DNA of 64,000 nt from Monoplex corrugatus (GCA_030674185.1 CM060308.1:37446050-37510049); one strand, 5' to 3'. Positions 33,101 through 38,803 are shown, counted from the stretch's first letter. Numbers and translations are program-made. Notes: generated by a model from the letters alone, not told the origin.

Positions 33101-34757
33101 GAAATTAGCACAATGACCCATTAGTGAACAGCACATGCATTTAAAGGAACATCCCCCCCTTTTCAAAAAACAGAAAGTGTCAGATTTGGCCAATCTGTTT
33201 TCAATATCGCGTGTGTCCGCCCCGAGCCTGGATGCATGCTTCACAGCGCCGATGCATCGACCCCACAAGGGTACGGAGTGTGTCCTGAGGGATGGCCGCC
33301 CACTCGATCTGCAGGATGTCGACCAGCCTGGCCAGGGTGCCCGGTGGGGGGTGGTTGTCCCTGATGCGCCTCCCGAGCACATCCCAGAGGTGTTCAATTG
33401 GGTTCAGGTCAGGTGAGCACGCTGGCCAGGCCATACGGACGACTTCATGCTGCTCCAGGAAGTCGGTCACAAGGCGTGCTCGATGCGCAGGTGCATTGTC
33501 GTCCTGGAAGATGGCGCCTTGACCAAGGTCCACAAGCGCAGGCAGTGCCACGGCCGCCAGAACCTCGTCCCGGTACCGGACCCCGTTCAGGATGCCGTCA
33601 ATGGGGAGCAGGGGGGTCCGGGTACCACGGCTCATGCCACCCCACACCATCACCGACCCGCCGCCGTACCGGTTATGCTCTTGGACAGTGGCGTCAGCGA
33701 ACCTCTCCCCTTGACGTCGCCACATCCGAGCCCGGCCATCGTTAAAGGTCAGGGTGAACCTGGACTCATCCGAAAACAAGACCCGGGCCCACTGTTGCCT
33801 TGTCCAGGTCACGTGCTCCCTGGCCCAGGTCATGCGGCGCACTCTGTTGACTGGTGACAGCACGGGTCGGACGGCCGGTCTCCGTGACCTCAAGTTTGCC
33901 TCATGTAGCCGTCTTCTCACCGTGCTGCAGCTGATGTTAGCACCTGTTGCGTCCCTCAGCTGACCCCTCAAGGTCACCGCAGTGGATGCCCTTTCCCTCA
34001 GGACGGAGAGGGCAAGGTAGCGGTCTTGCTGTCTTGTCGTTACTCTGGGTCGACCCGTGTGACGCCTTTCCTGGACTGCTCCAGTCTCATTGAAGCGCTC
34101 CAGCAGTCTCTGGATTGTGGAATGTGACACTTCAAGTCGTCTAGCAACTTCCCGCTGCGCTAGGCCTTCATCAAGCAGAGCGAGGGCTCTCCCCCGCTGC
34201 TCATCCGTCATCCGTCGTCTTGCAAGCATGGTTAAAACGAACCAAGAACGGGTCCTTTTTATCCTCGTCTGCGGGCAACTTTGGCTGGAGTAGTGTTCAA
34301 AAAGGGCTTGCCTTGCACGTGCAAAGCGAATTTTGTCGCTACCTTGCCTGCGTCGTCAGAGAGACCCTGCTGAAGATTCGACAATTTCGTGTGGAAATTG
34401 TCTTCCTTGGGCCGCCCATTGCAAATCGGCAAATCCCCAAACACGTGCCAAAAGGAAACTGCAATGTTGTCTGAGCTCTTATCCATTCAGTTACGGCAAC
34501 GAATTGGAGAAAAGAGTAAGAGAAAATAGGTTATTTCTCCTTTCAAAAATTGACTCAAAAACGTTCCTGGCCCTTCAATAATGACGTGTAGTATATATAT
34601 AGATGTGTGCGTGTGCGCGCACGTGTATACACATGCAAATATATACATATATGTGTAAATCTCAGTTTCATGTTGTTTTTTTTTTATTTCCCCTTTTCAG
34701 ATCGATGGGAAGATCGAAGACTTGATCGGTGCCCTGGACAGCGTAATAGGAAAGTAG
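10437..34757 (+). CDS. Secreted small EF-hand calcium-binding protein (five coding exons)
   Basis: Joining 10437-10480, 16239-16342, 18903-19073, 32589-32635 and 34701-34757 gives a 140-residue protein. Every junction has GT..AG and phases match (2, 1, 1, 0). Residues 1-15 form a signal peptide ending AAA before Gln16. EF-hand loops are at 27-38 ([12 protein letters not shown]), 47-58 ([12 protein letters not shown]) and 104-115 ([12 protein letters not shown]); a degenerate loop lies near 81-92. A possible N-glycosylation site is Asn61. The product is probably extracellular or luminal and binds calcium; this is inferred from the domains, and no specific family name is claimed. Coding DNA is under 2 percent of the span, because the introns carry transposons and satellites. 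A noncoding 5' exon may lie upstream. The start is the first ATG after the acceptor and gives the signal peptide. Confidence 0.85.
10589..10762. repeat. (GT)n microsatellite
   Basis: About 170 bases of nearly pure GT in intron 1, with a few A and C interruptions. Confidence 0.97.
11164..12240 (-). mobile_element. RNase-H-bearing LINE remnant (I/Ingi-like group)
   Basis: The minus strand encodes a broken RNase H domain. It has KIYTDGS (first Asp), then a frameshift near 11790, then [11 protein letters not shown] (second acidic strand), CWVPSHSS and the Asp of [11 protein letters not shown], followed by a C-terminal region with CLCGKK and HILSCD zinc-binding-like residues. The linker before RNase H is recognisable at 11961-12240. 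The layout matches the element at 24173-30258 but the sequence is diverged, so it is an older family member. No reverse transcriptase is left. Confidence 0.8.
12241..12345. repeat. (GT)n microsatellite
   Basis: GT repeat next to the LINE remnant and before the 40-bp array. Confidence 0.95.
12380..13320. repeat. 40/41-bp tandem array (~23 units) carrying TCAAGGTCA motifs
   Basis: Units read AGCTGTGGCATCAAGGTCAA, then CTTCAAGGACAAAACTCAGA, or a 41-base variant with GGAACAAAATTC. Two sub-types occur, CTTCAAGG in the left half and CTTTAAGG in the right half. About 19 units contain an exact TCAAGGTCA; the others have TCAAGATCA or TCAAGCTCA. Three units equal 120 bases, so long repetitive open frames arise in all three frames; I do not regard them as genes. 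The array lies in intron 1 of the EF-hand gene. Confidence 0.97.
13321..14314. repeat. Intronic sequence with two short tandem duplications
   Basis: CAAATACAAAGGGACATT is duplicated at about 13901-13972, and a 52-base unit with GAATAAATAACTTGTTCT and CTCATATCAAATTT is duplicated at about 14017-14122. Otherwise I see no features in this stretch. Confidence 0.7.
14315..14407 (+). repeat. Dispersed repeat family B, copy 1
   Basis: It begins TTAACAAGAAACACCAGAGG and contains GGGACCCAGAGCAACA. It matches 15364-15466 and 59219-59292. Confidence 0.7.
14800..14835. repeat. Short (CA)n tract
   Basis: CA repeat within otherwise unremarkable intron sequence. Confidence 0.9.
15140..15179. repeat. Perfect 18-bp inverted repeat (hairpin)
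   Basis: The left arm CTCTTACCCTGTGATGAA is followed by four bases (TAAG) and the exact reverse complement. No flanking element is recognised. Confidence 0.9.
15364..15466 (+). repeat. Dispersed repeat family B, copy 2
   Basis: It begins TTAACAAGAAACACCCAAGG and shares TGGACCCAGACCAACAATAC and CTCACCACTAACCAGAC with the other family members. Confidence 0.72.
15612..16057. repeat. CA-rich microsatellite cluster
   Basis: CA tracts at 15612-15720 and 15970-16057, a CT tract at 15723-15740, and TACA/GACA-type repeats between. Short CTCGCAT-containing segments repeat at about 15600 and 15858. Confidence 0.93.
16239..16342 (+). CDS. EF-hand gene, exon 2 (EF-hand 1 and first part of EF-hand 2)
   Basis: The acceptor is GGTTTACAG. 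The exon encodes [12 protein letters not shown] and on through loop 1 to DLN plus one base of the glycine codon. The donor GTATAT is immediately followed by a TAC/CAC microsatellite. Confidence 0.85.
16343..17895. repeat. ~1.5-kb impure trinucleotide tract (AAT/GAT/AAC) with a GAA core
   Basis: Almost all of intron 2 from its first bases is trinucleotide repeat: TAC/CAC, then AAT, GAT and AAC mixtures. It includes a (GAA)n block at about 17268-17360 and AGC and GAC blocks. A short unique island lies at about 16806-16860. All open frames in it (poly-Ile, poly-Asp/Asn, poly-Leu) are artefacts. Confidence 0.95.
18195..18712 (-). mobile_element. L2/CR1-like LINE, 3'-end fragment
   Basis: The minus strand encodes the family-typical RT C-terminus: [36 protein letters not shown] and a final [11 protein letters not shown] and [13 protein letters not shown] before the stop at 18195. 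It is 5'-truncated and belongs to a different subfamily from copies A and B. Confidence 0.85.
18903..19073 (+). CDS. EF-hand gene, exon 3 (rest of EF-hand 2, degenerate EF-hand 3, start of EF-hand 4)
   Basis: The acceptor is TTCTCTTTGTAG and the donor GTGAGG. The exon is 171 bases, phase 1 on both sides. It starts within loop 2 (G|DGMVNYDE) and stops within the last loop (DADG), at the matching codon of each loop. Confidence 0.87.
19145..19232. repeat. (TTAG)n tetranucleotide repeat
   Basis: TTAG units with TTTG and TCAG variants, in intron 3 next to exon 3. Confidence 0.93.
19333..20949 (+). mobile_element. Tc1-like DNA transposon, copy 2 (intact)
   Basis: A 1617-bp element with TA target duplications at 19331-19332 and 20950-20951 and the same terminal repeats as copy 1. 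It sits in intron 3 of the EF-hand gene in the same orientation as the gene, 257 bases after exon 3. Confidence 0.97.
19697..20725 (+). CDS. Tc1-like transposase (DD34E), intact
   Basis: A 342-residue transposase that would cut and paste the element by binding its terminal repeats and inserting at TA. An N-terminal paired-type double helix-turn-helix occupies about residues 5-110, with a GRPR motif at 59-62 between the two halves. The DDE catalytic domain has Asp154 (LFSDESRF), Asp244 (FQDDNAPAH) and Glu279 ([12 protein letters not shown]), with 34 residues between the last two, the Tc1 spacing. Length and termini match the family. The ATG follows a GATAAAAAGG TATA-like stretch. It has no stop or frameshift and differs from copy 3 by only a few residues, including Val15/Ala, Leu147/Trp, Leu233/Val and Val169/Met. 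Confidence 0.96.
   Translation: MLARRRMTDEQRGRVLALLDEGLAQREVARRLEVSHSTIQRLLERFNETGAVQERRHTGRPRVTTRQQDRYLALSVLRERASTAVTLRGQLRDATGANISCSTVRRRLHEANLRSRRPAVRPVLSPVNRVRRMTWAREHVTWTRQQLARVLFSDESRFTLTFNDGRARVWRRQGERFADATVQEHNRYGGGSVMVWGGMSRGTRTPLLPIDGILNGVRYRDEVLAAVALPALLDLGQGAIFQDDNAPAHRARLVTDFLEQHEVVRMAWPACSPDLNPIEHLWDVLGRRIRDNHPPPGTLARLVDILQIEWAAIPQDTLRTLVGSMHRRCEACIQARGGHTRY
21425..21578 (-). repeat. Dispersed repeat family A, copy 2
   Basis: It contains CTGGCCAGCTCATGGGTTTA, then TGTGCAGGCTTAAGGCTTGT and ends GAAACTGAAACTGAAACT. It is the same orientation as copy 1. Confidence 0.8.
21601..21690. repeat. (CA)n microsatellite with (GACA)n edge
   Basis: About 85 bases of CA, then GACAGACAGATAGACGGAGA. 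Confidence 0.95.
21740..22008 (-). mobile_element. tRNA-derived SINE (family III), copy a
   Basis: The minus strand has a tRNA-like head (TTGGTTGCCGCAACAGACTG, then GGTTCTGAGTTCGAAACTC as B-box region). The body shares TGGTCCTAGTCTTCCCA and TTGGGACCTTAAAAATCCC with 32255-32530. Confidence 0.65.
22064..22610 (+). repeat. Dispersed repeat family R, copy 1
   Basis: Family R starts GTTTAAAGCCCAGCCGA, carries TAACCGCTTCAAA, CCCCTGGTGTTGACCACTCT, ATGCATTTAATACACGTACT and AGTACGTAAGACTTTATCGA. It ends AATTTCCAGAAGGTGGG, ATACTnnTTATACTGAAAGAG and a CCCC..GGGG stretch. No tRNA head or protein is seen. Eight copies occur in this window. Confidence 0.88.
22678..22752 (-). repeat. Family R end fragment, inverted
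   Basis: CCCCGGTGGGGATAATGGG, CTCTTCAGTATAAATGGCAT and CCACCCTCTGGAAATTCTGG match the reverse complement of the family R right end. It faces copy 1, giving an inverted pair. Confidence 0.65.
22753..22970. other. Unassigned spacer between two R copies
   Basis: Unique-looking sequence of about 220 bases. I see no reading frame or repeat I can defend. Confidence 0.4.
22972..23497 (+). repeat. Dispersed repeat family R, copy 2
   Basis: It starts GTTTAAGCCCAGCCGACTG and ends with CTGAAAGAGCCCCCGGCATC. Same order of landmarks as copy 1. Confidence 0.88.
23510..24172 (-). mobile_element. L2/CR1-like LINE, 3'-end fragment
   Basis: The minus strand encodes [20 protein letters not shown], then LHFLHWL, and after frameshifts the C-terminal [20 protein letters not shown] and LRAYLFVQQ (stop at 23745). 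The 3' tail reads GGCGCCGTATAATTTTTA and continues into an AAT/AAC microsatellite. The start is cut by the RNase-H LINE at about 24173. Confidence 0.78.
24181..25020 (+). pseudogene. Reverse transcriptase part of the split RNase-H LINE
   Basis: RT motif A ([13 protein letters not shown]), motif B ([13 protein letters not shown]) and the thumb ([19 protein letters not shown], then LYGQKVYF) are readable. The catalytic box reads YADI instead of YADD, so it would be inactive. An in-frame TGA stop occurs at 24718-24720 and another stop at 25018. Palm motifs before A are missing through 5' truncation. Confidence 0.88.
25020..25039. repeat. Target-site duplication, left copy
   Basis: GAAAGAAACTCTAGGGAGAG, 20 bases, exactly repeated at 28757-28776 on the other side of the nested LINE. 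Confidence 0.92.
25170..25283 (-). other. tRNA-like segment with poly(A) in the 3' region of the R2-group LINE
   Basis: On the minus strand the segment has a perfect A-box match (TAGCACATTGG) and a near-perfect B-box (GGTTCGATCCC), then a run of about 33 A. The cloverleaf is poor: the acceptor and anticodon stems have mismatches. It may be a retroposed tRNA-derived SINE head inserted in the 3' UTR, or part of the element itself. It is not a convincing functional tRNA gene. Confidence 0.6.
25299..28631 (-). CDS. R2-group LINE protein: zinc finger, reverse transcriptase, REL endonuclease (1110 aa)
   Basis: This protein would nick target DNA and reverse transcribe its RNA at the nick. A CCHC-like zinc finger is at residues 38-59 (Cys38, Cys40, His53, Cys59), followed by a basic lysine/arginine region (170-235). 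RT motifs are A at 450-458 (LDLANAYGS, Asp452), B around 510-519 ([10 protein letters not shown]) and C at 552-555, which reads FMDD rather than the usual FADD/YADD. A second zinc knuckle is CX2CX7HX4C at 889-905. The nuclease shows Pro998-Asp999 and Glu1014 (IELTVP), with a Lys-containing segment after it. There is no stop or frameshift over 3333 bases, so the copy may be young. Confidence 0.93.
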   Translation of the reverse strand: MLPGFTERGENDESIGTDSITTGNAQRTMINDQLEFPCACGRRFTTKRGMKIHRTKMGCLKTHTNQQQRTAIAGETLDDQGQELNHSAKDIHADGSDADFAQALNAKRGKLNLPPAGAKEQWEKLDEELVLKLNALIGNSTLEHKLDTYGDIIYSICRDTYGVKQPKTKTPPQKSRRQQQMESIRREKRKLKKRMKTASEFEKQGLLELWKDLKAKHNALSKVESARRRKSKKKKTQDRFFKDPFDFARKLFEQPKSGTLTVGKETLEQHLRETYSDSQREAPLEIQNLVWPAAPEGKFNNKPPTLDEVKNVVKKARAKSAPGPNGIPYLLYKKCPKVLEWLHKMIRSAWRNQKISDQWMRAEGVYIPKEQNSSSINQFRPISLLNVEGKIFFSVMAARLTKYLTENKYLDMSVQKGGIPGMPGCLEHATLIWDAIQKARTEKRDIDVVWLDLANAYGSVPHDMIQLALEMYHIPENIRTMLRKYFQGFSMRFSTKEYTTDWIDLEVGIAMGCAISPILFVLAMEVILKAAMKSSGPVNLGDGYQMPPLKAFMDDTTVLSTDEEETHQILKQLDELVASSRMRFKPKKSRSLSLRKGKVADSVKFMVANQAIPTVTEEPVKSLGRWYDDSLKDTQRGCETKQTAEEGLKKIDNCGLPGKYKVWCLQFMLIPKLLWPLLIYDICTSTVEAMEAKINKYTRKWLGVPPGLTDVAFYCRQAMLKLPLKSIVEEYKVGKARLLSMLEESEDNIVRAVHPKLRTGRKWKVQEAVNNAKRNLSIKEIIGHTQTNRQGLGATKMQWWSKAKGKEKRDMIIQELKEEEDVKRVQKAVQQGQQGQWTTWDSALQRSLSWNDMWHMAPLRISFLLRSVYDLLPSNANLVKWGKADDPACPLCQKKQTVEHVLSSCKVALAQGRYTWRHNQVLKVITDVVSEKTMTPNAPIAMTTFYKAGGKQVWPERAMTTSTLPKGLLDGAVDWECTADLPEWRNYPDVISKTGMRPDIALHSDSSKQVILIELTVPYESRMEEAHIYKTEKYAGLASTLKKAGLRVKIFAIEVGARGFVGTSAYDLMKQLAISGKKRTRALKAMAEAAERSSSWIWARRNQKSELHKD
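28757..28776. repeat. Target-site duplication, right copy
   Basis: An exact match to 25020-25039. It marks the 5' end of the nested LINE on the minus strand. Confidence 0.92.
28777..29911 (+). pseudogene. RNase H and C-terminal part of the split LINE
   Basis: After [13 protein letters not shown] the frame is open to the stop at 29909. RNase H shows the four acidic residues in FTDGS, TSELYAI, CVDSKSV and NEVSDKL, plus CWVPSHCG. The end has CICSKA and HHLLFECP, a Cys/His cluster common at the C-terminus of I-like elements. The domain itself looks intact. Linked to the RT part it is interrupted by the nested LINE and earlier stops. Confidence 0.88.
30060..30208. repeat. (GT)n microsatellite in the RNase-H LINE 3' UTR
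   Basis: A T-rich run followed by about 130 bases of GT with few interruptions. Confidence 0.96.
30445..30755 (+). repeat. Dispersed repeat family C, copy 2
   Basis: It shares CGGACAATTCTATATGCGCT, CCACCCAAATCTTCCAGC, GGAAATATTAAGACAGGCAG and CAAGAGAACCAACCA with 8366-8665 and the first parts with 53116-53480. Confidence 0.68.
30770..31440 (-). mobile_element. RTE-like LINE, endonuclease fragment
   Basis: The minus strand encodes pieces of an AP endonuclease in several frames: [25 protein letters not shown], a frameshifted middle, then [20 protein letters not shown] and [15 protein letters not shown]. These are strong RTE hallmarks. RT is absent, so only the 5' region is present here, unlike the 3' pieces at 1195 and 44135. 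Confidence 0.82.
31441..32254. other. Intron 3 sequence, nothing assigned
   Basis: The first 400 bases may be RTE 5' UTR. No domain, splice-supported exon or repeat family is recognised. Confidence 0.4.
32255..32530 (-). mobile_element. tRNA-derived SINE (family III), copy b
   Basis: The minus strand head reads GCCGTGGTGCAATAGTTATC and GAGGGTTCGAATTC (A- and B-box like). The body contains CCGTGAAGTGGATGAC and CAGTCTTCCCAGTCAGCCC (plus sense). It ends 58 bases before exon 4 of the EF-hand gene. Confidence 0.68.
32589..32635 (+). CDS. EF-hand gene, exon 4 (end of last EF-hand loop)
   Basis: The acceptor is TTGTCCTTACAG and the donor GTAAG. The 47-base exon encodes [15 protein letters not shown] after the split glycine and completes the last calcium loop. 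Confidence 0.85.
32815..32970. repeat. (TA)n/(TGTATA)n microsatellite
   Basis: AT-rich alternating sequence just before Tc1-like copy 3. It offers many TA targets. Confidence 0.9.
32977..34593 (-). mobile_element. Tc1-like DNA transposon, copy 3 (intact)
   Basis: A 1617-bp element in reverse orientation, with TA duplications at 32975-32976 and 34594-34595 and the same termini as copies 1 and 2. It lies in intron 4 of the EF-hand gene, antisense to it, between exons 4 and 5. Confidence 0.97.
33201..34229 (-). CDS. Tc1-like transposase (DD34E), intact
   Basis: A 342-residue transposase nearly identical to that of copy 2. The helix-turn-helix region, GRPR at 59-62, Asp154, Asp244 and Glu279 are all present. 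Val169 is changed to Met, and Trp147 matches copy 1. It has no disabling change. Transcription would run against the EF-hand gene. Confidence 0.96.
   Translation of the reverse strand: MLARRRMTDEQRGRALALLDEGLAQREVARRLEVSHSTIQRLLERFNETGAVQERRHTGRPRVTTRQQDRYLALSVLRERASTAVTLRGQLRDATGANISCSTVRRRLHEANLRSRRPAVRPVLSPVNRVRRMTWAREHVTWTRQQWARVLFSDESRFTLTFNDGRARMWRRQGERFADATVQEHNRYGGGSVMVWGGMSRGTRTPLLPIDGILNGVRYRDEVLAAVALPALVDLGQGAIFQDDNAPAHRARLVTDFLEQHEVVRMAWPACSPDLNPIEHLWDVLGRRIRDNHPPPGTLARLVDILQIEWAAIPQDTLRTLVGSMHRRCEACIQARGGHTRY
34701..34757 (+). CDS. EF-hand gene, last coding exon
   Basis: A long pyrimidine tract ending CCCCTTTTCAG precedes the exon. It encodes [18 protein letters not shown] and a TAG stop at 34755-34757, a short helical tail. 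It lies only 107 bases from Tc1-like copy 3. Confidence 0.83.
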   Translation: MDGKIEDLIGALDSVIGK

Positions 34758-35245
34758 GACACCTTCGGTCTGCTATGCTGGCACTGAGTGAACGGGAGGG
34801 ACCTGGCTGAGTTTGGCACCAACAGTTGTTTCCCCTTTCCCCCATCCACACCCTCAGCCTGCCTCCCACCCCCTCCTGGCCGACTGCTTGTATTTCATTC
34901 TCTTAAATACCCGGTAGGGAGTACAGTGCGTCTTTGTATTTTTAGCAATAATTTTTGTCTTAGATGCATCTACAAACGATTTTTCCCCCGATTGTGTGGC
35001 CCATGACTTATACCGTTTTAAGTTTTATAAATTTCCAGTCGCTTTGGGCTTAGTTTCCTCCTGGTTTCAAAACAAAATTAGGAAGGTGTCAGAATTTGTA
35101 TACACTAAACTGCGATCTATTGCGCCTTGCGATTTGTTGCGTGCATCGTTCTACAGGTCATTTCTTTAAGGTCTTAGTAATTGTAGTTCTGTATCCCATC
35201 ATGAGGTCGTGGCCTTTTTTATGAATAAACCCATCTGAAGTGTGA
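34758..35245 (+). other. EF-hand gene 3' UTR (predicted)
   Basis: Non-repetitive, non-coding sequence follows the stop codon and reaches a canonical AATAAA at 35224-35229. The 3' end is predicted some 10-25 bases after that. Confidence 0.6.
35224..35229 (+). promoter_or_regulatory. Polyadenylation signal AATAAA of the EF-hand gene
   Basis: The first canonical hexamer after the stop codon at 34757, followed by a TGTG-containing stretch. Confidence 0.6.
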
Positions 35246-35260
35246 AGTCTCCGATTGATA

Positions 35261-36540
35261 CGGATTGTTCTTGCTTGACCAAGTCCCTGCAAGCTTTGTA
35301 TTTGTGCTTTTACTTGGACTTGTCTAGATCAGTTCTCATGTCATGTGGTAAAAGCGGACTCTTAAAACGAATGCGCGTGGTAGAGAGGTAGTGTACGGAA
35401 AATAGAGAGATTGAGACAGAGAAATTCAGAGACAGGCACAGACACACACACACACACTTCGAACATTTTCTTTTCTCATTTTACTAAATACACAAAAGTT
35501 CAGAGTTGTTTTGAATAACCATCTTTTGAAAATGCAGCAAAACTACCATCGGACTATTTGAACACCTTTGTAACCATTAACATCTTTTTGAAATCATTCA
35601 TTCGTTTACCCTGGTACATTTACACCAGTTGGATAAAAAGAGAAAGCAGCAGAAGTGACTGGGAGGAAGAGAAGTTGAGAAAATGAATAGAGAAATACAA
35701 ATAGATTAAGCCATTTCAAAGTCTATATGAAAAAAAAATCTCCGAAGAAAACCCAGATTTTGTACTTCGAGTTCACTTTGACCTTTCAAAAGCTTGTGTA
35801 AAAAGTTTCATTCGTTAAAGGAAATGCTCGACTGTTACAACTGTGAAAACTGATTATAAACCCGATATTGTCAAGTTTTTGAGAAAGTACTGTTTAAACA
35901 CCGCCCTAAAGAAACTAACAAAAATCCGCTGATTCTAGGTACCTATCTGGTTCATGTGACTTTGACCTCGATTCCTTGTTCTCCGATCCTATGCATTTGT
36001 GAAGCTTTAACAATCCATACCTTTGACAAAAACTGGGTAAACATCCAATCAGAGGGTAAACATCCAATCAGAAACAGCTGAGAAAATCTCGGTCAACACA
36101 TTTTGGTCACACACACAAGCACACTACCACGCACGCTCGCCACACATTCACAAAAACACGTATCCCAAATGAAATATGAAATCTGCCTTTTTTACATGTT
36201 GAAGTTGATTGAAAAGTTTCGAGAAAAAGACAACCGATTTGCCCTACTGGAAGTACATAAGTATTATATAAGACGCATGCACTTAAAATCAAAGATTAGA
36301 ATAAATCAAAACGGACGAACGGTGGTTAAGGTATACTAAATTTAAAACCAATAAGAGCTATTCGTGCGGTGTATATTTCAAATGATCGCAATGAATGGCA
36401 AAATGTTTTTGAAATGTATCGAGCAAAATATTCAGACTTTAAGATCGCATAAGATAGAATCTTTCCCGAAATAAAAAATTTTGACCTGAACAGTTCAAAT
36501 ATTCCGACTTTTGTAACGGTTTTGTTTCATCAGCCGCCCA
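35261..36540. other. Intergenic sequence, nothing recognised
   Basis: Mostly AT-rich unique-looking sequence. Short open frames lack start context, splice signals or family signatures. Confidence 0.5.
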
Positions 36541-36629
36541 AATAGTGGTCCAGTTTCTTTTAACCCTTACGGTCCCCTCCCACCAGCGGTCCAAATATTG
36601 GACCATTTTTTTAAAAATCCTTTCAGTCC

Positions 36630-37080
36630 GACTAACGGATGCGGTAGTCAAAAAGCCAAGATGCGAGATGTCTAAATAGGAAAGTCTGGAGTTCGATCCT
36701 GCCTGGTTATTTTCTCACCTGATGGGTATAAAGTGTGGATTTTACCGATCTCCCAGAACATGTATGCAGACCTGTTCGTAGCTTAACCGCCTTCGTGTGT
36801 GTATACGCACGCAGATCATCATGTACATTAACCCTTCAACTTCCGCACCCTATCCACCAACTGCAAAAAAGTAACCCTTTGACTCCCTCACCCTATCCAC
36901 CAGCTTCCTATATGGTGAGGGAGTCAAAGGTTACCTTTTTGCATTGCTAACAGTTGACAATGCACAATACTGGTGGAAAGCGTGCGGGAGTCAAACGGTT
37001 AAGATCGTGCAAGTCACATGGTTTCAGGTGGTTTATGGAATCATGAAAGCACTCTCGGCATACACGCCCAGGATAAGGGT
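36630..37080 (+). mobile_element. tRNA-derived SINE (family I), copy d, with nested MITE
   Basis: The tRNA-like head reads GGATGCGGTAGTCAAAAAGC, then GTCTGGAGTTCGATCCTGCC (B-box). The body has CTGATGGGTATAAAGTGTGG, GTGTGTATACGCACGCAGAT and, after the MITE, GCAAGTCACATGGTTTCAGG, matching other family I copies in reverse. Confidence 0.7.
36832..36998. mobile_element. piggyBac-like MITE, copy 1 (167 bp)
   Basis: Flanked by TTAA at 36828-36831 and 36999-37002. Ends are CCCTTCAACTTCCGCACCCT and the inverted GGGAGTCAAACGG-type sequence. It has an internal palindrome around CCCTCACCCTATCCACCAGC and a GGTGAGGGAGTCAAAGG arm. TTAA duplication with a CCCT terminus is the piggyBac signature; it has no coding capacity. 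Confidence 0.78.
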
Positions 37081-37084
37081 CGGG

Positions 37085-38330
37085 ACTTTATACGAATGAC
37101 CACGTTAAAGTTTGGATATGTGATCCATGTAACATCTGTTGGTAAACGACTAGTAAATACTTTGATGACAGTACGTTTTGTGCGTTGGTAATCTTACATT
37201 TAGCCGATCTTAAGCAGAAAAGACATCTTTGCCGACACATTTTCCAAAAAATTTGCTTGAAGTTCACATTTACACAATTGAATAACCCCAGGCGGATTTC
37301 CACGTGCTGGACCAATCCGGTCCATAAATTGTATCTTCCCATTAAAAATGTTTTGTTTTCTTTAAATTTGGTGAAAAATCTTATCCAAAAACGTTTAGCA
37401 TCTTTGACACATTGTCAGACATACAAACATACGTCACGTACACACACGCACGCACATCCTGTCCATTAATCTTTCACATATGATCATTGATATGAACTTT
37501 TTATTCAAATTTGCTGAGAATTCAACATTAAACTGCTGGGATATTTTTGGACGACAAAACTTGGCAAACATACATGCAAGTATACACATTCCTCCATTAT
37601 CGATACGAACTGATCCTTTTCCTTTTAAAAGTATGCATTAAAACGACGTCTTAAAATTAATGGTCAGTTACATATCCACAATGTTTTAAGGATTATCGCA
37701 CTTAGGTAACTTTCTTTTGCTCAATTTTTTTGGGGGGTGGGGGTGGGGGTAGGGGTATTTTCCCATTTTCTACGTCACCTTAAGGGCCAGGAAATAGTTT
37801 TTATAATGCGATGATAATGACGATCACACTACAACTTAACCACGTTTAAACTTTGTCGTCTAAAACTAAGATTTCTTTAAAATAATCCATACTGTTACAT
37901 GTCTATGGGGAGCAAGCGAATATACATGACTTGCAAGACATACCTTTTAGTTGTGATCTATTCTCGAAAATGGAGATATTCGATTTTTTTTATAGATCTA
38001 TATAGTTAATGGTATCTTAGAAAATGGGACGAGATTTTTCCAGTGATGTAGAAATGAAGCCTCCAGGACAAAAACTTGAGCTAGGACGAAAAGAAATGTC
38101 ACATGTGCGTAATTGTCGTTTTTAGAGGAATGAGGTGGTTTTTGAAAATATTTCACATGTTTTTATTTAGCAACCACTAGGATCAAAGCAAATGTAGGTA
38201 AAATTCAATTACGGTACACTGAGCTCAGAGGCTGACAACATTAAGGGGCAGAGGTGTAGTGGCAGTGTGAAAAACTGCCGAAATTAGGGGCAGTTTCAAA
38301 TGAAGCACTGCCGAGGGATTTGTTATTTTC
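37085..38330. other. Intergenic sequence, nothing recognised
   Basis: About 1.2 kb of AT-rich DNA with a short G-rich run near 37730. No supported gene. Confidence 0.5.
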
Positions 38331-38336
38331 ATTCTT

Positions 38337-38803
38337 GTTTTAAAGCCCAGTCGACCGAACAGAGCTATTTCAGAGCTCATAAATTCAAAAGGTACACAGC
38401 AACTTGTTGAAAAAAAAAATGGAAAGAAAATTAAGTACACATATCAGTACATTTGCGCACATAATCTAAAAATATGTCGCTGGTGTTTACTATGTATCAC
38501 CAGAGATTTAAAACTGAATATGAACATGACTAAAAACACCAAAAAAGGACTTAATCAGGTAGAATTGTTTCTGCGTATATTTCTTCAGCCAAGAAAGCAG
38601 TTAATACATGTAACTTATTATCAATTCTATGTATGGAAGGCTTTGTGGAGAAACAGGTGAATGGGTCAACGAAGCAGAAAATAGGAAGCGATGAGAGAAA
38701 GCAAAGCAACAAAGCTGAAACAATGGGACAAAAATCTAGCACAGAATTTTAAGGTGTGAATACTGTTTATACTAAAAGACCCCCCCCCCCCCCCCCCAGT
38801 GGT
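38337..38803 (+). repeat. Dispersed repeat family R, copy 3 (diverged)
   Basis: It starts TTTTAAAGCCCAGTCGACC and retains AATTAAGTACACATATCA, AGGTGAATGGGTCAA and a poly-C end near 38780. It is more diverged than other copies. Confidence 0.75.

Noticed and set aside
33447..33857. Antisense open frames over the transposase (136 and 115 residues)
   Set aside because: GC-rich codon-position shadows of the real DDE transposase on the other strand.
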